Shown here: one piece after another, positions 26,266 to 33,843 of the stretch
Layout of the letters: each line of letters begins with the position of its first letter
Position numbering within the stretch: position 1 is the first letter of the stretch
Origin: Candidatus Saccharimonadota bacterium
Lineage (GTDB): Bacteria; Patescibacteriota; Saccharimonadia; Saccharimonadales; Saccharimonadaceae
NCBI GenBank assembly: GCA_017514045.1
Contig: JAFWLS010000013.1
Span: 1-64,000 of the forward strand
Direction of reading: 5' to 3'
Length of the DNA stretch: 64,000 nt
Translations under genes and position numbers: made by a program
Notes under the pieces: model-generated
What the model was told of the DNA's origin: nothing
Databases searched by the model: none
The model's input: the letters and a program-made list of their open reading frames with translations, nothing else

Positions 26266-26290
26266 GCCTCCCCACAAGGGGAGGCATTTT
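26266..26290 (+). terminator. Rho-independent terminator of the secreted-protein gene
   Basis: Perfect 8-bp stem GCCTCCCC/GGGGAGGC, loop ACAA, then ATTTTC. Confidence 0.8.
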
Positions 26291-26304
26291 CATGCAAATT
26301 ATGA

Positions 26305-26310
26305 TATAAT
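26305..26310 (+). promoter_or_regulatory. -10 box of trmD-recG, leaderless start
   Basis: TGATATAAT extended -10, 7 nt before the trmD ATG (26318). A second TATAAT at 26312-26317 abuts the ATG and is too close to serve it. Confidence 0.65.
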
Positions 26311-26317
26311 ATATAAT

Positions 26318-26989
26318 ATGCCAAAAATCAAATTCACTATCATCACCCTGTTTCGCGAAGCAATAGAGCCTTATCTTAGCTCTTCCATGATGTGGAAGGC
26401 CACAGACAAGGGAATTGTTGAATTTGATTATGTTAACCTCCGTGATTTTGGACTTGGTCCGCACAAATCTGTCGATGACACTCCTTACGGTGGAGGGGAT
26501 GGCATGTTACTTCGTTGTGAACCTGTTTTTGCCGCAATAGAGTCAGTAAAGGCTAAAGACCCAACCGCCAAAGTCATTATTCCTACGCCTGTTGGCAGAA
26601 CATGGGACCAAAGCTTTGCGCGTGAACTGTCAAATACTAGTAAAGAAGAGCCAAGGCATTACATTATATTCTGTCCCCATTATGAAGGATACGACGAGCG
26701 TATTCTTTCACTCGTAGATTATAAAATTAGTCTTGGGCGTTATGTCCTAACCGGCGGAGAATTACCAGCACTTATTATCATAGATTCAATAACGCGTCTA
26801 TTGCCGGGCGTTTTAGGCGGAGAACAAAGCGCCGAAATTGAATCTTTTTCTGACGGAGATAACCTAGAATACCCACAATACACAAAACCCGCTGATTTTT
26901 GCGGTCTCAAAGTCCCTGACATATTACTATCGGGCAACCATGGCGCAATCGCCAAATGGCGCGAGGAACACTCCGGCCATGTCATTTAA
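26318..26989 (+). CDS. trmD: tRNA (guanine37-N1)-methyltransferase
   Basis: A 223-residue SPOUT-class methyltransferase that methylates G37 next to the anticodon and prevents +1 frameshifting. Diagnostic blocks are the N-terminal FTIITLFREAIEPYL, DDTPYGGGDGMLL, the trefoil-knot SAM site CPHYEGYDERI, and SLGRYVLTGGELPALIIID. The last helix region LLSGNHGAIAKWR is intact. The length is close to normal (about 230-250). Longer upstream frames exist, but ATG 26318 matches the family N-terminus and the -10 position. It overlaps recG by 11 nt. Confidence 0.97.
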   Translation: MPKIKFTIITLFREAIEPYLSSSMMWKATDKGIVEFDYVNLRDFGLGPHKSVDDTPYGGGDGMLLRCEPVFAAIESVKAKDPTAKVIIPTPVGRTWDQSFARELSNTSKEEPRHYIIFCPHYEGYDERILSLVDYKISLGRYVLTGGELPALIIIDSITRLLPGVLGGEQSAEIESFSDGDNLEYPQYTKPADFCGLKVPDILLSGNHGAIAKWREEHSGHVI

Positions 26990-29036
26990 TTTGACGGACT
27001 CCATATCATCTATTCGTGGTGTCGGCCCCAAAACTGAACAAATTCTAAATAAAGCCGGAATAAGAACCGTGCGCGATCTGCTTTACTATCTACCGCGTAC
27101 TTATGAGAACTACACAGAGACGACCAAACTTTCAGAAATCCAACCAGGCAAAGTAGTAATTCGCGGTAAGATATCGGATCTAAAAACCTCACACACACAT
27201 CGTCGAAACCTTACTATTACAGAAGGTGTTATTCGTGACAACACGGATGCTATTCGTGTGGTTTGGTTTAATCAACCATACAGAGCTAGGCAATTCGACG
27301 AGAAAAAAGAGTACTATTTTATTGGAAACTATGATTTTAATCGAGGTCGATATCAGTTAACTTCTCCCAAGGCAGAATTAGCCCAAGATGTCGATAGAAA
27401 AAATGGTCAAAGCAGTACTTTTCGCCCGGTTTACCCAGCACGTGGCTCGTTCAAGCCGGAAGGGTTTCACAAAATCATGGAGACCATGCGACCAGGCTTC
27501 GCGTTTATCCCTGATTTATTACCAGAATATGGTTTAGCAAAACCTGGCGCACGCGCCGACGCGCTTTTTAAGGCCCATTTTGCAGAGAATGATGACGAAG
27601 TAAAATCTGCTCGTGAATACTTGGCCTACGAAGAGCTTTTCGAGCTAATTCTGGCTAGCAAACTCAACAAACAAGAGAACCAAAAGCTGCACGCTAAAGT
27701 CATACCGTTCGTTCCTGAAGACATCAAAAAGTTAGTAGAACATCTCAGATTCAAACTCACAAATGCGCAGCGATTATCGACATTTGAAATTTTAAAAGAT
27801 TTAGAGAAGCCAGTGCCTATGAATCGCTTACTCCAAGGGGACGTTGGCTCTGGTAAGACGGTCGTAGCGGCCATTTCCGCTTATTCGACTATCCGTGCTA
27901 AGCATCAAGTTGCACTTCTGGCTCCTACAGCCATATTGGCGTCGCAGCATGCTGAATCGTTAAAAGAACTATTAGAGCCATTTGGCATTAGGGTGGCGCT
28001 TCTTATTGGTTCTACGAAGTGCAAACCGGCCATTAAAGAGCAAATCGCATCTGGCGCGGTTGATTTAATAGTTGGTACACATGCGCTTCTCACGGATGAT
28101 ACTGAATTTAGTTCACTTGCTCTTGCAATCATAGACGAGCAACACCGTTTCGGTGTTGATCAACGCCAGAAATTGCTAGAGAAAACAGTAAAGACCACAG
28201 GGTTCGCCCCGCATCTTCTCATGATGACAGCAACTCCTATACCGCGATCTCTGCAATTGGCGGTTTTTGGCGATCTTGATGTATCGATCCTTAATGAATT
28301 ACCGGCCGGTCGCCAGCCGATTACCACGAAAATAATCTCAGAACTAAACTTTGTCGATACTCTCTACCCAACCGTTCGATCTTATCTCGAGAAGAAACAA
28401 CAGATATATTGGATTTGTAAAAAAATAGAAGAAGGTGGACCGTCTGAAGCGGTGTCTGTAAAAAAACAGGCAAAAAAACTAGAGAATGTATTTAAGAACG
28501 CTAGGATAGCCTTTATCCATGGGCGTATGAAGAATGACGAGAAAGACTCTATAATGGAACAATTCGCTGCGGGCAAAATTGACATTCTCGTTTCTACGAC
28601 CGTCGTAGAAGTAGGTGTTAATGTTCCGAATGCTAACCTTATGGTGATAATGGACGCAGATAATTATGGCCTCGCTCAACTTCACCAACTTCGCGGTCGC
28701 GTAGGTCGTGGCCAGGAAGCAGCTGAGTGTTACTTAGTTACAAATAACAATGAGCCATCTCGTCGGCTGAAAATCTTAGAAAAATCAAACGACGGTTTCT
28801 ATTTAGCAGAGGCCGATCTAAAGCTACGCGGGCCTGGTGAGATTTATGGATCACTTCAACACGGAGCGCTTAATCTTCAGTTCGCCTCTCTTTCTGATTC
28901 GCAGCTCATCGCAATGGCTTCAAAATACGCTAGCGAGTTCGCGAATACGTGTGCAAAGAATCCCAGAGCGCTCGATGATTATCCAGAACTCACTACATGT
29001 ATAAAACGTTATCAGCAACTCACAACTCTAAACTAA
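26979..29036 (+). CDS. recG: ATP-dependent DNA helicase RecG
   Basis: A 685-residue RecG that reverses stalled replication forks and processes Holliday junctions. It starts with a helix-hairpin-type wedge entry (ISSIRGVGPKTEQILNKAGI), then the OB-fold wedge domain (GKVVIRGKISDLKT), then helicase domains with Walker A LLQGDVGSGKTVVA, the DEQH box IIDEQHRFGVDQRQ, MMTATPIPRSL, STTVVEVGVNVPNA and QLRGRVGRG. A C-terminal motif (YLAEADLKLRGPGEIYGSLQ) completes it. ATG 26979 inside the end of trmD is the best start (MSFNLTDSIS). It makes an operon with trmD. Confidence 0.97.
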   Translation: MSFNLTDSISSIRGVGPKTEQILNKAGIRTVRDLLYYLPRTYENYTETTKLSEIQPGKVVIRGKISDLKTSHTHRRNLTITEGVIRDNTDAIRVVWFNQPYRARQFDEKKEYYFIGNYDFNRGRYQLTSPKAELAQDVDRKNGQSSTFRPVYPARGSFKPEGFHKIMETMRPGFAFIPDLLPEYGLAKPGARADALFKAHFAENDDEVKSAREYLAYEELFELILASKLNKQENQKLHAKVIPFVPEDIKKLVEHLRFKLTNAQRLSTFEILKDLEKPVPMNRLLQGDVGSGKTVVAAISAYSTIRAKHQVALLAPTAILASQHAESLKELLEPFGIRVALLIGSTKCKPAIKEQIASGAVDLIVGTHALLTDDTEFSSLALAIIDEQHRFGVDQRQKLLEKTVKTTGFAPHLLMMTATPIPRSLQLAVFGDLDVSILNELPAGRQPITTKIISELNFVDTLYPTVRSYLEKKQQIYWICKKIEEGGPSEAVSVKKQAKKLENVFKNARIAFIHGRMKNDEKDSIMEQFAAGKIDILVSTTVVEVGVNVPNANLMVIMDADNYGLAQLHQLRGRVGRGQEAAECYLVTNNNEPSRRLKILEKSNDGFYLAEADLKLRGPGEIYGSLQHGALNLQFASLSDSQLIAMASKYASEFANTCAKNPRALDDYPELTTCIKRYQQLTTLN

Positions 29037-29056
29037 AATGAAGGAATAATATCACT

Positions 29057-29533
29057 ATGCGCATAATATCCGGTAAATATAAAAACAAAGAACTTAAAAG
29101 TCCGAATATCATTGCCACGCATCCGATGGGCGAAAGAGAACGGATCGCAATCTTCAACATGCTGGGCGACATTACTAGCAAAAATGTTCTCGATATATTT
29201 GCTGGCACTGGAGCATTGGGGCTCGAAGCTCTATCTCGCGGTGCAGCTAAGGCAGTTTTTGTTGAGAACAATAGTAAAACTTTGTTAGCGCTCAGAGAGA
29301 ATGCGTCCGATATAGAGAATACGAAGATTATAAAGGCGAACGCATACAAATACATACCAAATGAAAAATTTGACATCATTTTTGTTGATCCTCCATACGA
29401 TCAATTCGATCCAACGATATTGCAACATAAAAAACATTTAAAAAAAGGGGGCATTATGGTTGTTTCGTCGCCGTCGCCATTATCTTTAAACTCTCGGAAA
29501 TATGCCAATTGTTATATAACCTTGCTTAAATAA
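29057..29533 (+). CDS. rsmD: 16S rRNA (guanine966-N2)-methyltransferase
   Basis: A 158-residue RsmD-family SAM methyltransferase. It opens MRIISGKYKNKEL, contains ATHPMGERERIAIFNMLG (the usual RPTxxRVREALFNIL block), SAM site VLDIFAGTGALGLEALSRG, VEN for the ribose, and the catalytic FVDPPYDQF. It is shorter than E. coli RsmD (198) with a compact C-terminus. The Shine-Dalgarno-like AAGGAA lies 11 nt before the ATG and 20 nt after the recG stop, so it may be the last gene of trmD-recG-rsmD. Confidence 0.92.
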   Translation: MRIISGKYKNKELKSPNIIATHPMGERERIAIFNMLGDITSKNVLDIFAGTGALGLEALSRGAAKAVFVENNSKTLLALRENASDIENTKIIKANAYKYIPNEKFDIIFVDPPYDQFDPTILQHKKHLKKGGIMVVSSPSPLSLNSRKYANCYITLLK

Positions 29534-29543
29534 CTTGATTGTG

Positions 29544-29549
29544 TTATAA
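29544..29549 (+). promoter_or_regulatory. -10 box of the LPSTG-protein gene
   Basis: Extended -10 TGTTATAAT; here a leader of about 36 nt and a TAGGAG Shine-Dalgarno site precede the ATG, unlike the leaderless genes. Confidence 0.6.
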
Positions 29550-29592
29550 TTAGCCAAAGAAATTTCGGTGGGCCAATAATTAGGAGTAAATT

Positions 29593-30054
29593 ATGTACGG
29601 TCAAACCGGAGACCAAGATAACAAGCAAAAGAAAAAGATCATCATTACAGCCCTTGTCATGGGTATTATTATCATTGTTTTGATAGGTGTGCTTATCAAC
29701 GCCATCACTAGCAAGAATAGGAACAAGGTCGCAACCAATCCAGAAACAACTGCCGTAATCCGCGAGGATGAAAGGAACGATTCTACAAATAAAATCGAAG
29801 AGAACAAAAAAGAAGAGGAAGAAAATCCAGAAGACTCTAAGCTGGAACCAGTTGCGAATGATAATAAGGGAGAAGAAATTGTCACCCCAAGCTCCAATAC
29901 TAAACAAGAGTCGACAACGACTACTGTTGCAACCGCAACTTCAGCATCTAATACAAACTTACCTTCAACCGGCCCTGCAAGTGCGTTTGGACTTGCACTT
30001 CTAGCTGGGTCTGCCACTACTTACGCCTTTTCTCGTAAGAAAAAAGTAGCTTAA
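29593..30054 (+). CDS. Membrane protein with C-terminal LPSTG-like sorting signal
   Basis: A 153-residue protein. An N-terminal membrane helix (IIITALVMGIIIIVLIGVLI) is followed by a Glu/Lys/Asn-rich and then Thr/Ser-rich stalk. The C-terminus reads NLPSTGPAS, then a hydrophobic segment (AFGLALLAGSATTYAF), then SRKKK. That order (LPxTG, hydrophobic helix, basic tail) is the sortase cell-wall sorting signal of Gram-positive bacteria. No sortase gene is in this window, so anchoring is only inferred. The stalk-like composition suggests a surface spacer rather than an enzyme. Confidence 0.65.
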   Translation: MYGQTGDQDNKQKKKIIITALVMGIIIIVLIGVLINAITSKNRNKVATNPETTAVIREDERNDSTNKIEENKKEEEENPEDSKLEPVANDNKGEEIVTPSSNTKQESTTTTVATATSASNTNLPSTGPASAFGLALLAGSATTYAFSRKKKVA

Positions 30055-30096
30055 ATTAGCCGATCCATCCAGCTTTACACTGACTTATTTTTCAAG

Positions 30097-30102
30097 TATA
30101 AT
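30097..30102 (+). promoter_or_regulatory. -10 box of the UPF0104-type gene, leaderless start
   Basis: TATAAT ends 6 nt before ATG 30109, no Shine-Dalgarno site. Confidence 0.65.
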
Positions 30103-30108
30103 CTTCTT

Positions 30109-31212
30109 ATGGCTTCAAAACCTGAAGATAAAACTGCGGACAAAACAAGCTTTTTTAAGAAAAAACGCGTTAAGCAAATAGCAATCGCCGCCTTTGTGGT
30201 ATTCAACATCTTGATTATCTATTGGACAGCGTCCAAAGAGTTATCCCGCGAAAAAACAGAAAACCTGGAAGGCCCTACTTTTACTTGGTGGCTTCTACTT
30301 CTAGCCGTGATTGCGTTTGTCGGAGCGTTGGCTGCCGATATTTATAAATACTATATTCTTATTTACCACTTCACCAAAAGAAAAGACCTGAAACTAGCCG
30401 CACAGACCGTCTTTCTTGGACGTTATTATGACAATATCACTCCATCTGCTGTAGGCGGTCAACCGTTCCAAATTCTTCACATGCATAAACACGGTCATGT
30501 CGATAACGAACATGCTGCGATGATTCCTGTGATTGCATTTGTATCGCTTCAGACGGCATTCGTTCTGCTCTGCTTCTTGACCATCATTTTCGGGTCTAGT
30601 CTAGTCCTTTCCGACGTAACCTATGCCGCAAGCTTTATTGGCATACTTCTTATTGCCTTCGCTCCGGGGACCATCCTATTTTTTGCGCTCAAGCCTAAGG
30701 TTGCGAAGAGAATAGCCTCTGTAATCTTAAAATTTCTTCACGCGATACATATCGTCCGTAATGTCGAAAAGACAGAAGAAAAGACCCTTGGCGAAATTGA
30801 AAAATATGCTCTTACTGTTAAGCAATTCATTAAAAACAAGAAACTTCTCGTAAAAGTCATGAGCCTATCGTTCGCTTACCAATTCCTTCTATATAGTATA
30901 CCGTTTCTCGTAGTTAGCGCTTTTGGAGGTAATGTTGGATATCTACCAGCCACAATGACAGCCTTAACTATTCAGGCCGCAATTACTTTTGTTCCAACCC
31001 CAGGCAACGCGGGAGCAGCTGAGGGTTCATTTTATCTTGTCTTCGCCCATCTAGAATCTGGCAATACATTTTGGGCCATGCTGACTTGGCGCTTCTTTAC
31101 ATACTACGCTTTTATCGCTCTTGGGGGTCTTACCTATTTGGAAATGGCTTGGCGGAAAAAGAAACATACCCTCAGTATCGAACGCTCCGGCGACTCGACA
31201 AAACAAGAATAA
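30109..31212 (+). CDS. UPF0104 / lysylphosphatidylglycerol-synthase-type membrane protein
   Basis: A 367-residue polytopic membrane protein of the UPF0104 (YbhN, AglD, MprF-flippase-like) family, with about eight hydrophobic helices. Family blocks are LGRYYDNITPSAVGGQPFQILHM-like sequence (ITPSAVGGQPF is diagnostic) and, near the end, FVPTPGNAGAAEGSF. Members are membrane flippases or transferase partners acting on lipids or glycolipids; the substrate cannot be read from sequence. No soluble MprF synthase domain is fused. It has its own leaderless promoter and is followed by tRNA-Leu. Confidence 0.8.
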   Translation: MASKPEDKTADKTSFFKKKRVKQIAIAAFVVFNILIIYWTASKELSREKTENLEGPTFTWWLLLLAVIAFVGALAADIYKYYILIYHFTKRKDLKLAAQTVFLGRYYDNITPSAVGGQPFQILHMHKHGHVDNEHAAMIPVIAFVSLQTAFVLLCFLTIIFGSSLVLSDVTYAASFIGILLIAFAPGTILFFALKPKVAKRIASVILKFLHAIHIVRNVEKTEEKTLGEIEKYALTVKQFIKNKKLLVKVMSLSFAYQFLLYSIPFLVVSAFGGNVGYLPATMTALTIQAAITFVPTPGNAGAAEGSFYLVFAHLESGNTFWAMLTWRFFTYYAFIALGGLTYLEMAWRKKKHTLSIERSGDSTKQE

Positions 31213-31232
31213 TCGTATATAATACCTATCAT

Positions 31233-31317
31233 GCCCGTGTGGTGGAATTGGTAGACACGCTAGCCTTAGGAGCTAGTGCCGTACGGCTTGCTGGTTCGAC
31301 TCCAGTCGCGGGCACCA
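31233..31317 (+). tRNA. tRNA-Leu (anticodon UAG)
   Basis: An 85-nt class II tRNA. The acceptor pairs GCCCGTG with CGCGGGC, the D arm has GGAATTGGTAGAC, and the anticodon stem CTAGC/GCTAG encloses CTTAGGA with anticodon TAG at 31267-31269. A variable arm (TGCCGTACGGC) and a T arm with GGTTCGACTCC follow. The 3' CCA is encoded at 31315-31317. Confidence 0.97.
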
Positions 31318-31327
31318 CATTATTCTA

Positions 31328-31349
31328 GCGCGTAGAAACGCGCCTTTTT
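31328..31349 (+). terminator. Terminator after tRNA-Leu
   Basis: Stem GCGCGT/ACGCGC, loop AGAA, then CTTTTT. Confidence 0.85.
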
Positions 31350-31369
31350 AATAGAAGTTTTTAAGGATA

Positions 31370-31398
31370 TTTACATTCCTTGACTTATCTGCTACAAT
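31370..31398 (+). promoter_or_regulatory. secE-nusG promoter
   Basis: TTTACA (31370-31375), 17 nt, TACAAT (31393-31398) with a TGC extension before the -10. Confidence 0.65.
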
Positions 31399-31407
31399 AC
31401 ACTTGAC

Positions 31408-31430
31408 AGTTTCGTTAAGAAACTTTTTTT
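31408..31430 (+). terminator. Terminator-like hairpin in the secE-nusG leader
   Basis: Stem AGTTTC/GAAACT, loop GTTAA, followed by a run of six T. It lies about 4 nt after the predicted start site and 20 nt before secE, so it would act as an early attenuator or transcript-stability element. The stem is A/T-rich and only 6 bp. Confidence 0.45.
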
Positions 31431-31451
31431 ATAGCAACAAGAAAGGAATTT

Positions 31452-31832
31452 ATGGCGCACGTCACTCGCATCAAGGCTCATGATCCTGCGAAACCTCACG
31501 AGGGCAAAGACAAACCCGAAAATCCAAAACCAGTGAAGGTTGAAGAATCAAAAAAGCCTGTTAAATCCATAAAACCTAAAAAAGAAAAAAGAATTAAAGA
31601 GAAAAAGGCGAAAGACCACACCAAGAAACCATTCATATTATTCAGGCCATTCATCGCCTTCGGTCATTATTTACGTAATTCCTGGCGCGAGCTTCGCCAA
31701 GTACGCTGGCCAAATCGTAAAGTTACTTGGAAAATGGTACTAGCAGTATTTGTCTATACCGCATTGTTTGTCAGCTTCCTAGTCGTGGTCGATTTATTAT
31801 TTGATTGGATTTTTAATTTAATACTAAAGTAA
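31452..31832 (+). CDS. secE: Preprotein translocase subunit SecE
   Basis: A 126-residue SecE, the small essential subunit that clamps SecY. The first 60 residues are a Lys/Pro/Glu-rich extension unrelated to the core. The core has the amphipathic block YLRNSWRELRQVRWPNRKVT and one membrane helix (MVLAVFVYTALFVSFLVVVD), as in single-TM SecE proteins. It is preceded by AAAGGAA and followed 18 nt later by nusG. Gene order secE-nusG-rplK is the widely conserved one. Confidence 0.94.
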   Translation: MAHVTRIKAHDPAKPHEGKDKPENPKPVKVEESKKPVKSIKPKKEKRIKEKKAKDHTKKPFILFRPFIAFGHYLRNSWRELRQVRWPNRKVTWKMVLAVFVYTALFVSFLVVVDLLFDWIFNLILK

Positions 31833-31850
31833 AAGGAGAGATATTATAAT

Positions 31851-32396
31851 ATGGCAGTAAACCGCTATGATGACACCCGCGCCTGGTACGCAATTAGTAC
31901 CTACGGTGGGTATGAGGACAAAGTCGCAGATTCTATTCGTCAACGTGCAAACTCTGTTGATTTCGCCGACAAGATCTTTGACGCAATTGTTCCAAAAGAG
32001 AAACAAATTGAAATTAAGAACGGCAAACGTAAGGTTGTCGATAAGAAGATTTTCCAAGGGTATGTCCTTGTCGAAATGAAGCTCTCCGACGAGACTTGGT
32101 ACATTATTCGCAACACACCTGGTGTAACAGGCTTCATTGGCACAGGTACTCAGCCAACCCCTGTTTCCGAAAAAGAGATTACCAAGATTAAGAAGCGCAT
32201 GGGCGTAGAAGATCCGAAGTACTCGGTTAATTACGAGATTGGCGAAGTCGTTTCTGTCACAGACGGTCCATTTAAGGGCTTCGAAGGTACCATTTCTGAA
32301 ATCGATGCTGATAAGGGCAAGCTCAAGGTCATGGTTTCTATGTTTGGCCGCGAAACGCCGGTTGAACTTGACGCCCTTCAAGTTGCAAAAATCTAA
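31851..32396 (+). CDS. nusG: Transcription termination/antitermination factor NusG
   Basis: A 181-residue NusG. The NGN domain ([47 protein letters not shown]) binds RNA polymerase. The C-terminal KOW domain ([20 protein letters not shown]) binds Rho or S10. Length and domain order are normal. A Shine-Dalgarno AAGGAGA lies before the ATG. It is in one transcript with secE; rplK downstream has its own promoter. Confidence 0.97.
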   Translation: MAVNRYDDTRAWYAISTYGGYEDKVADSIRQRANSVDFADKIFDAIVPKEKQIEIKNGKRKVVDKKIFQGYVLVEMKLSDETWYIIRNTPGVTGFIGTGTQPTPVSEKEITKIKKRMGVEDPKYSVNYEIGEVVSVTDGPFKGFEGTISEIDADKGKLKVMVSMFGRETPVELDALQVAKI

Positions 32397-32405
32397 AACA
32401 TTTGG

Positions 32406-32411
32406 TATAAT
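32406..32411 (+). promoter_or_regulatory. -10 box of rplK
   Basis: TGGTATAAT extended -10. The leader then carries AGAG/CTCT and an AAAGGAG Shine-Dalgarno site before ATG 32450. Confidence 0.6.
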
Positions 32412-32449
32412 ATTAGAGTTACGCGCTCTATAAAGGAGTATAAATAATT

Positions 32450-32878
32450 ATGGCAAACAAACAAGTTATCGGGAATCTGAAGCTCAGAATCCCTGGTGGT
32501 AGAGCCACCGCTGGACCTCCAGTCGGTTCAACCCTTGGTCAATGGGGCCTAAACATGATGGATTTCATCAATCCTTTCAACGAAGCAACCAAAGACTATA
32601 TGGGTAAGAATGTCATTGTCCATATAAAGGTTTACGAAGATCGCACGTTCGATTGGGTATGCCTTGGTCAACCAGTAGACGATCTCATCCGTGAGACGAT
32701 CAAGCTCGAAAAAGGCTCTGGCCGCCCTAATACCGAAAAAGTCGGCAAAATCACTCGCGCACAACTCGAAGAAATCGCCAACAAGAAGATGAAGCAGATG
32801 AATGCTATCGATCTTGATGGTGCCGTTAAAGTTGTTGCTGGCACTGCCCGCTCGATGGGCGTCGAAGTCGTCGACTAA
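32450..32878 (+). CDS. rplK: 50S ribosomal protein L11
   Basis: A 142-residue L11 of standard length. The N-terminal domain has KLRIPGGRATAGPPVGSTLG, and the rRNA-binding C-terminal domain has the GTARSMGVEV ending; it forms the GTPase-associated centre with 23S rRNA. In most bacteria rplA follows at once in the same operon. Here a terminator and the minus-strand cdsA gene separate L11 from L1 by about 1 kb, so the classic rplKA unit is split. Confidence 0.98.
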   Translation: MANKQVIGNLKLRIPGGRATAGPPVGSTLGQWGLNMMDFINPFNEATKDYMGKNVIVHIKVYEDRTFDWVCLGQPVDDLIRETIKLEKGSGRPNTEKVGKITRAQLEEIANKKMKQMNAIDLDGAVKVVAGTARSMGVEVVD

Positions 32879-32892
32879 AATATACGTACGAT

Positions 32893-32921
32893 AAAATAGC
32901 TCCTAATTAGGAGCTATTTTT
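32893..32921 (+). terminator. Terminator after rplK
   Basis: Palindrome AAAATAGCTCCTAA/TTAGGAGCTATTTT followed by T; usable from both strands. A second GC-rich hairpin, CCCCGCC/GGCGGGG, lies just after it (about 32929-32948), nearer the end of the converging cdsA gene. Confidence 0.85.
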
Positions 32922-32954
32922 ATGCAAATCCCCGCCATATCGGCGGGGGTTTAA

Positions 32955-33650
32955 TTAGGGGGCGAGAAAAAAGAGAACGGCTAATACAAGCGAAAGTGAA
33001 TCTAACCTATCATAAAACCCACCGTGTCCGTTACGGCCGCCGAGAAAACCTTCAACTAAGTTAAAGATGGCTATGTCATGACGGATAATATTGTCGTTTG
33101 AGTCCTTTACGTTACTCCAGCGCTTAAATAAGCTTTCTAGAATATCACCAGTGAAAGCAACTGGCACCATCCATAAATACACGAATTGCCTTCCGGTCCA
33201 GAAGTAGACGACGATTAAACCAATCAAAATACCGAGTATACTGCCTTCCCAGGTTTTATTTGGTGAAATTCTGAGGAAGGGACGGGACTTGATTAGACGC
33301 CCACCGAGCAGATTTCCAAAGAAATAAGCCCCTACGTCGGTAGATACAGAAGCGACCACAGCAGTGCCGAGCAAGTTTGTCTTTATGGCAGAGACGGAGA
33401 CAATGGCGATTACAAGTGACGAAAGCAAGAGCAGAGACAAAAGGTGATAGCTAACCTCATTACGCAAATAGCCGTATGAGTAAGAAATCATGCATGCAAA
33501 TTCGCAGATTGCGACCATAAACCCTAATGCCAGAATTATTTTGAAGATTATCCCGTCAAACAGATAATATGCAGGCACCAACACAAGCAATATCGGTATC
33601 GAAACCCAGAATCTAGTCTTTAAGCCTTCAGATTTCAAAAACTTTTCCAT
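32955..33650 (-). CDS. cdsA: Phosphatidate cytidylyltransferase
   Basis: A 231-residue polytopic membrane enzyme that makes CDP-diacylglycerol from phosphatidate and CTP, the branch point of phospholipid synthesis. Recognised from SPNKTWEGSILG and the CDS signature: FTGDILESLFKRWSNVKD, then HGGFYDRLDS. Between the KD and HGG elements there are 25 residues where the family signature allows about 7, an 18-residue insertion. The start is ATG 33650, set by AGGAGGG (33658-33664 on this strand); an upstream in-frame start would cover this Shine-Dalgarno site. It stands alone on the minus strand between rplK and rplA. Confidence 0.9.
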   Translation of the reverse strand: MEKFLKSEGLKTRFWVSIPILLVLVPAYYLFDGIIFKIILALGFMVAICEFACMISYSYGYLRNEVSYHLLSLLLLSSLVIAIVSVSAIKTNLLGTAVVASVSTDVGAYFFGNLLGGRLIKSRPFLRISPNKTWEGSILGILIGLIVVYFWTGRQFVYLWMVPVAFTGDILESLFKRWSNVKDSNDNIIRHDIAIFNLVEGFLGGRNGHGGFYDRLDSLSLVLAVLFFLAP

Positions 33651-33749
33651 CTCTCGACCCTCCTTTTTAAAATACAAGCCCCCTTCTATTCTGCTATTAT
33701 AACATCTATTGGATATATTATCAAATACGGCTATAAAAGAAGATATGAC

Positions 33750-33778
33750 TTGCCAAAATAAGCAATATTTGCTATAAT
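33750..33778 (+). promoter_or_regulatory. rplA promoter
   Basis: TTGCCA (33750-33755), 17 nt, TATAAT (33773-33778) with TGC extension. The leader of about 60 nt contains GGGT/ACCC and ends with AAAGGAA before ATG 33844. An L1 autoregulatory site could lie here but is not demonstrable. Confidence 0.7.
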
Positions 33779-33843
33779 AAACGCACTATAAAAATTCACG
33801 TTGGGAGGGGTAAATACCCGTTAATACCACAGAAAGGAATCTA

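Noticed and set aside
25360-26277. A 305-codon open frame on the minus strand across the end of nrdG and the secreted-protein gene
   Set aside because: It is the shadow of the GC-rich, repeat-containing plus-strand gene. It has no ribosome site, no plausible protein features and crosses a strong promoter and terminator.
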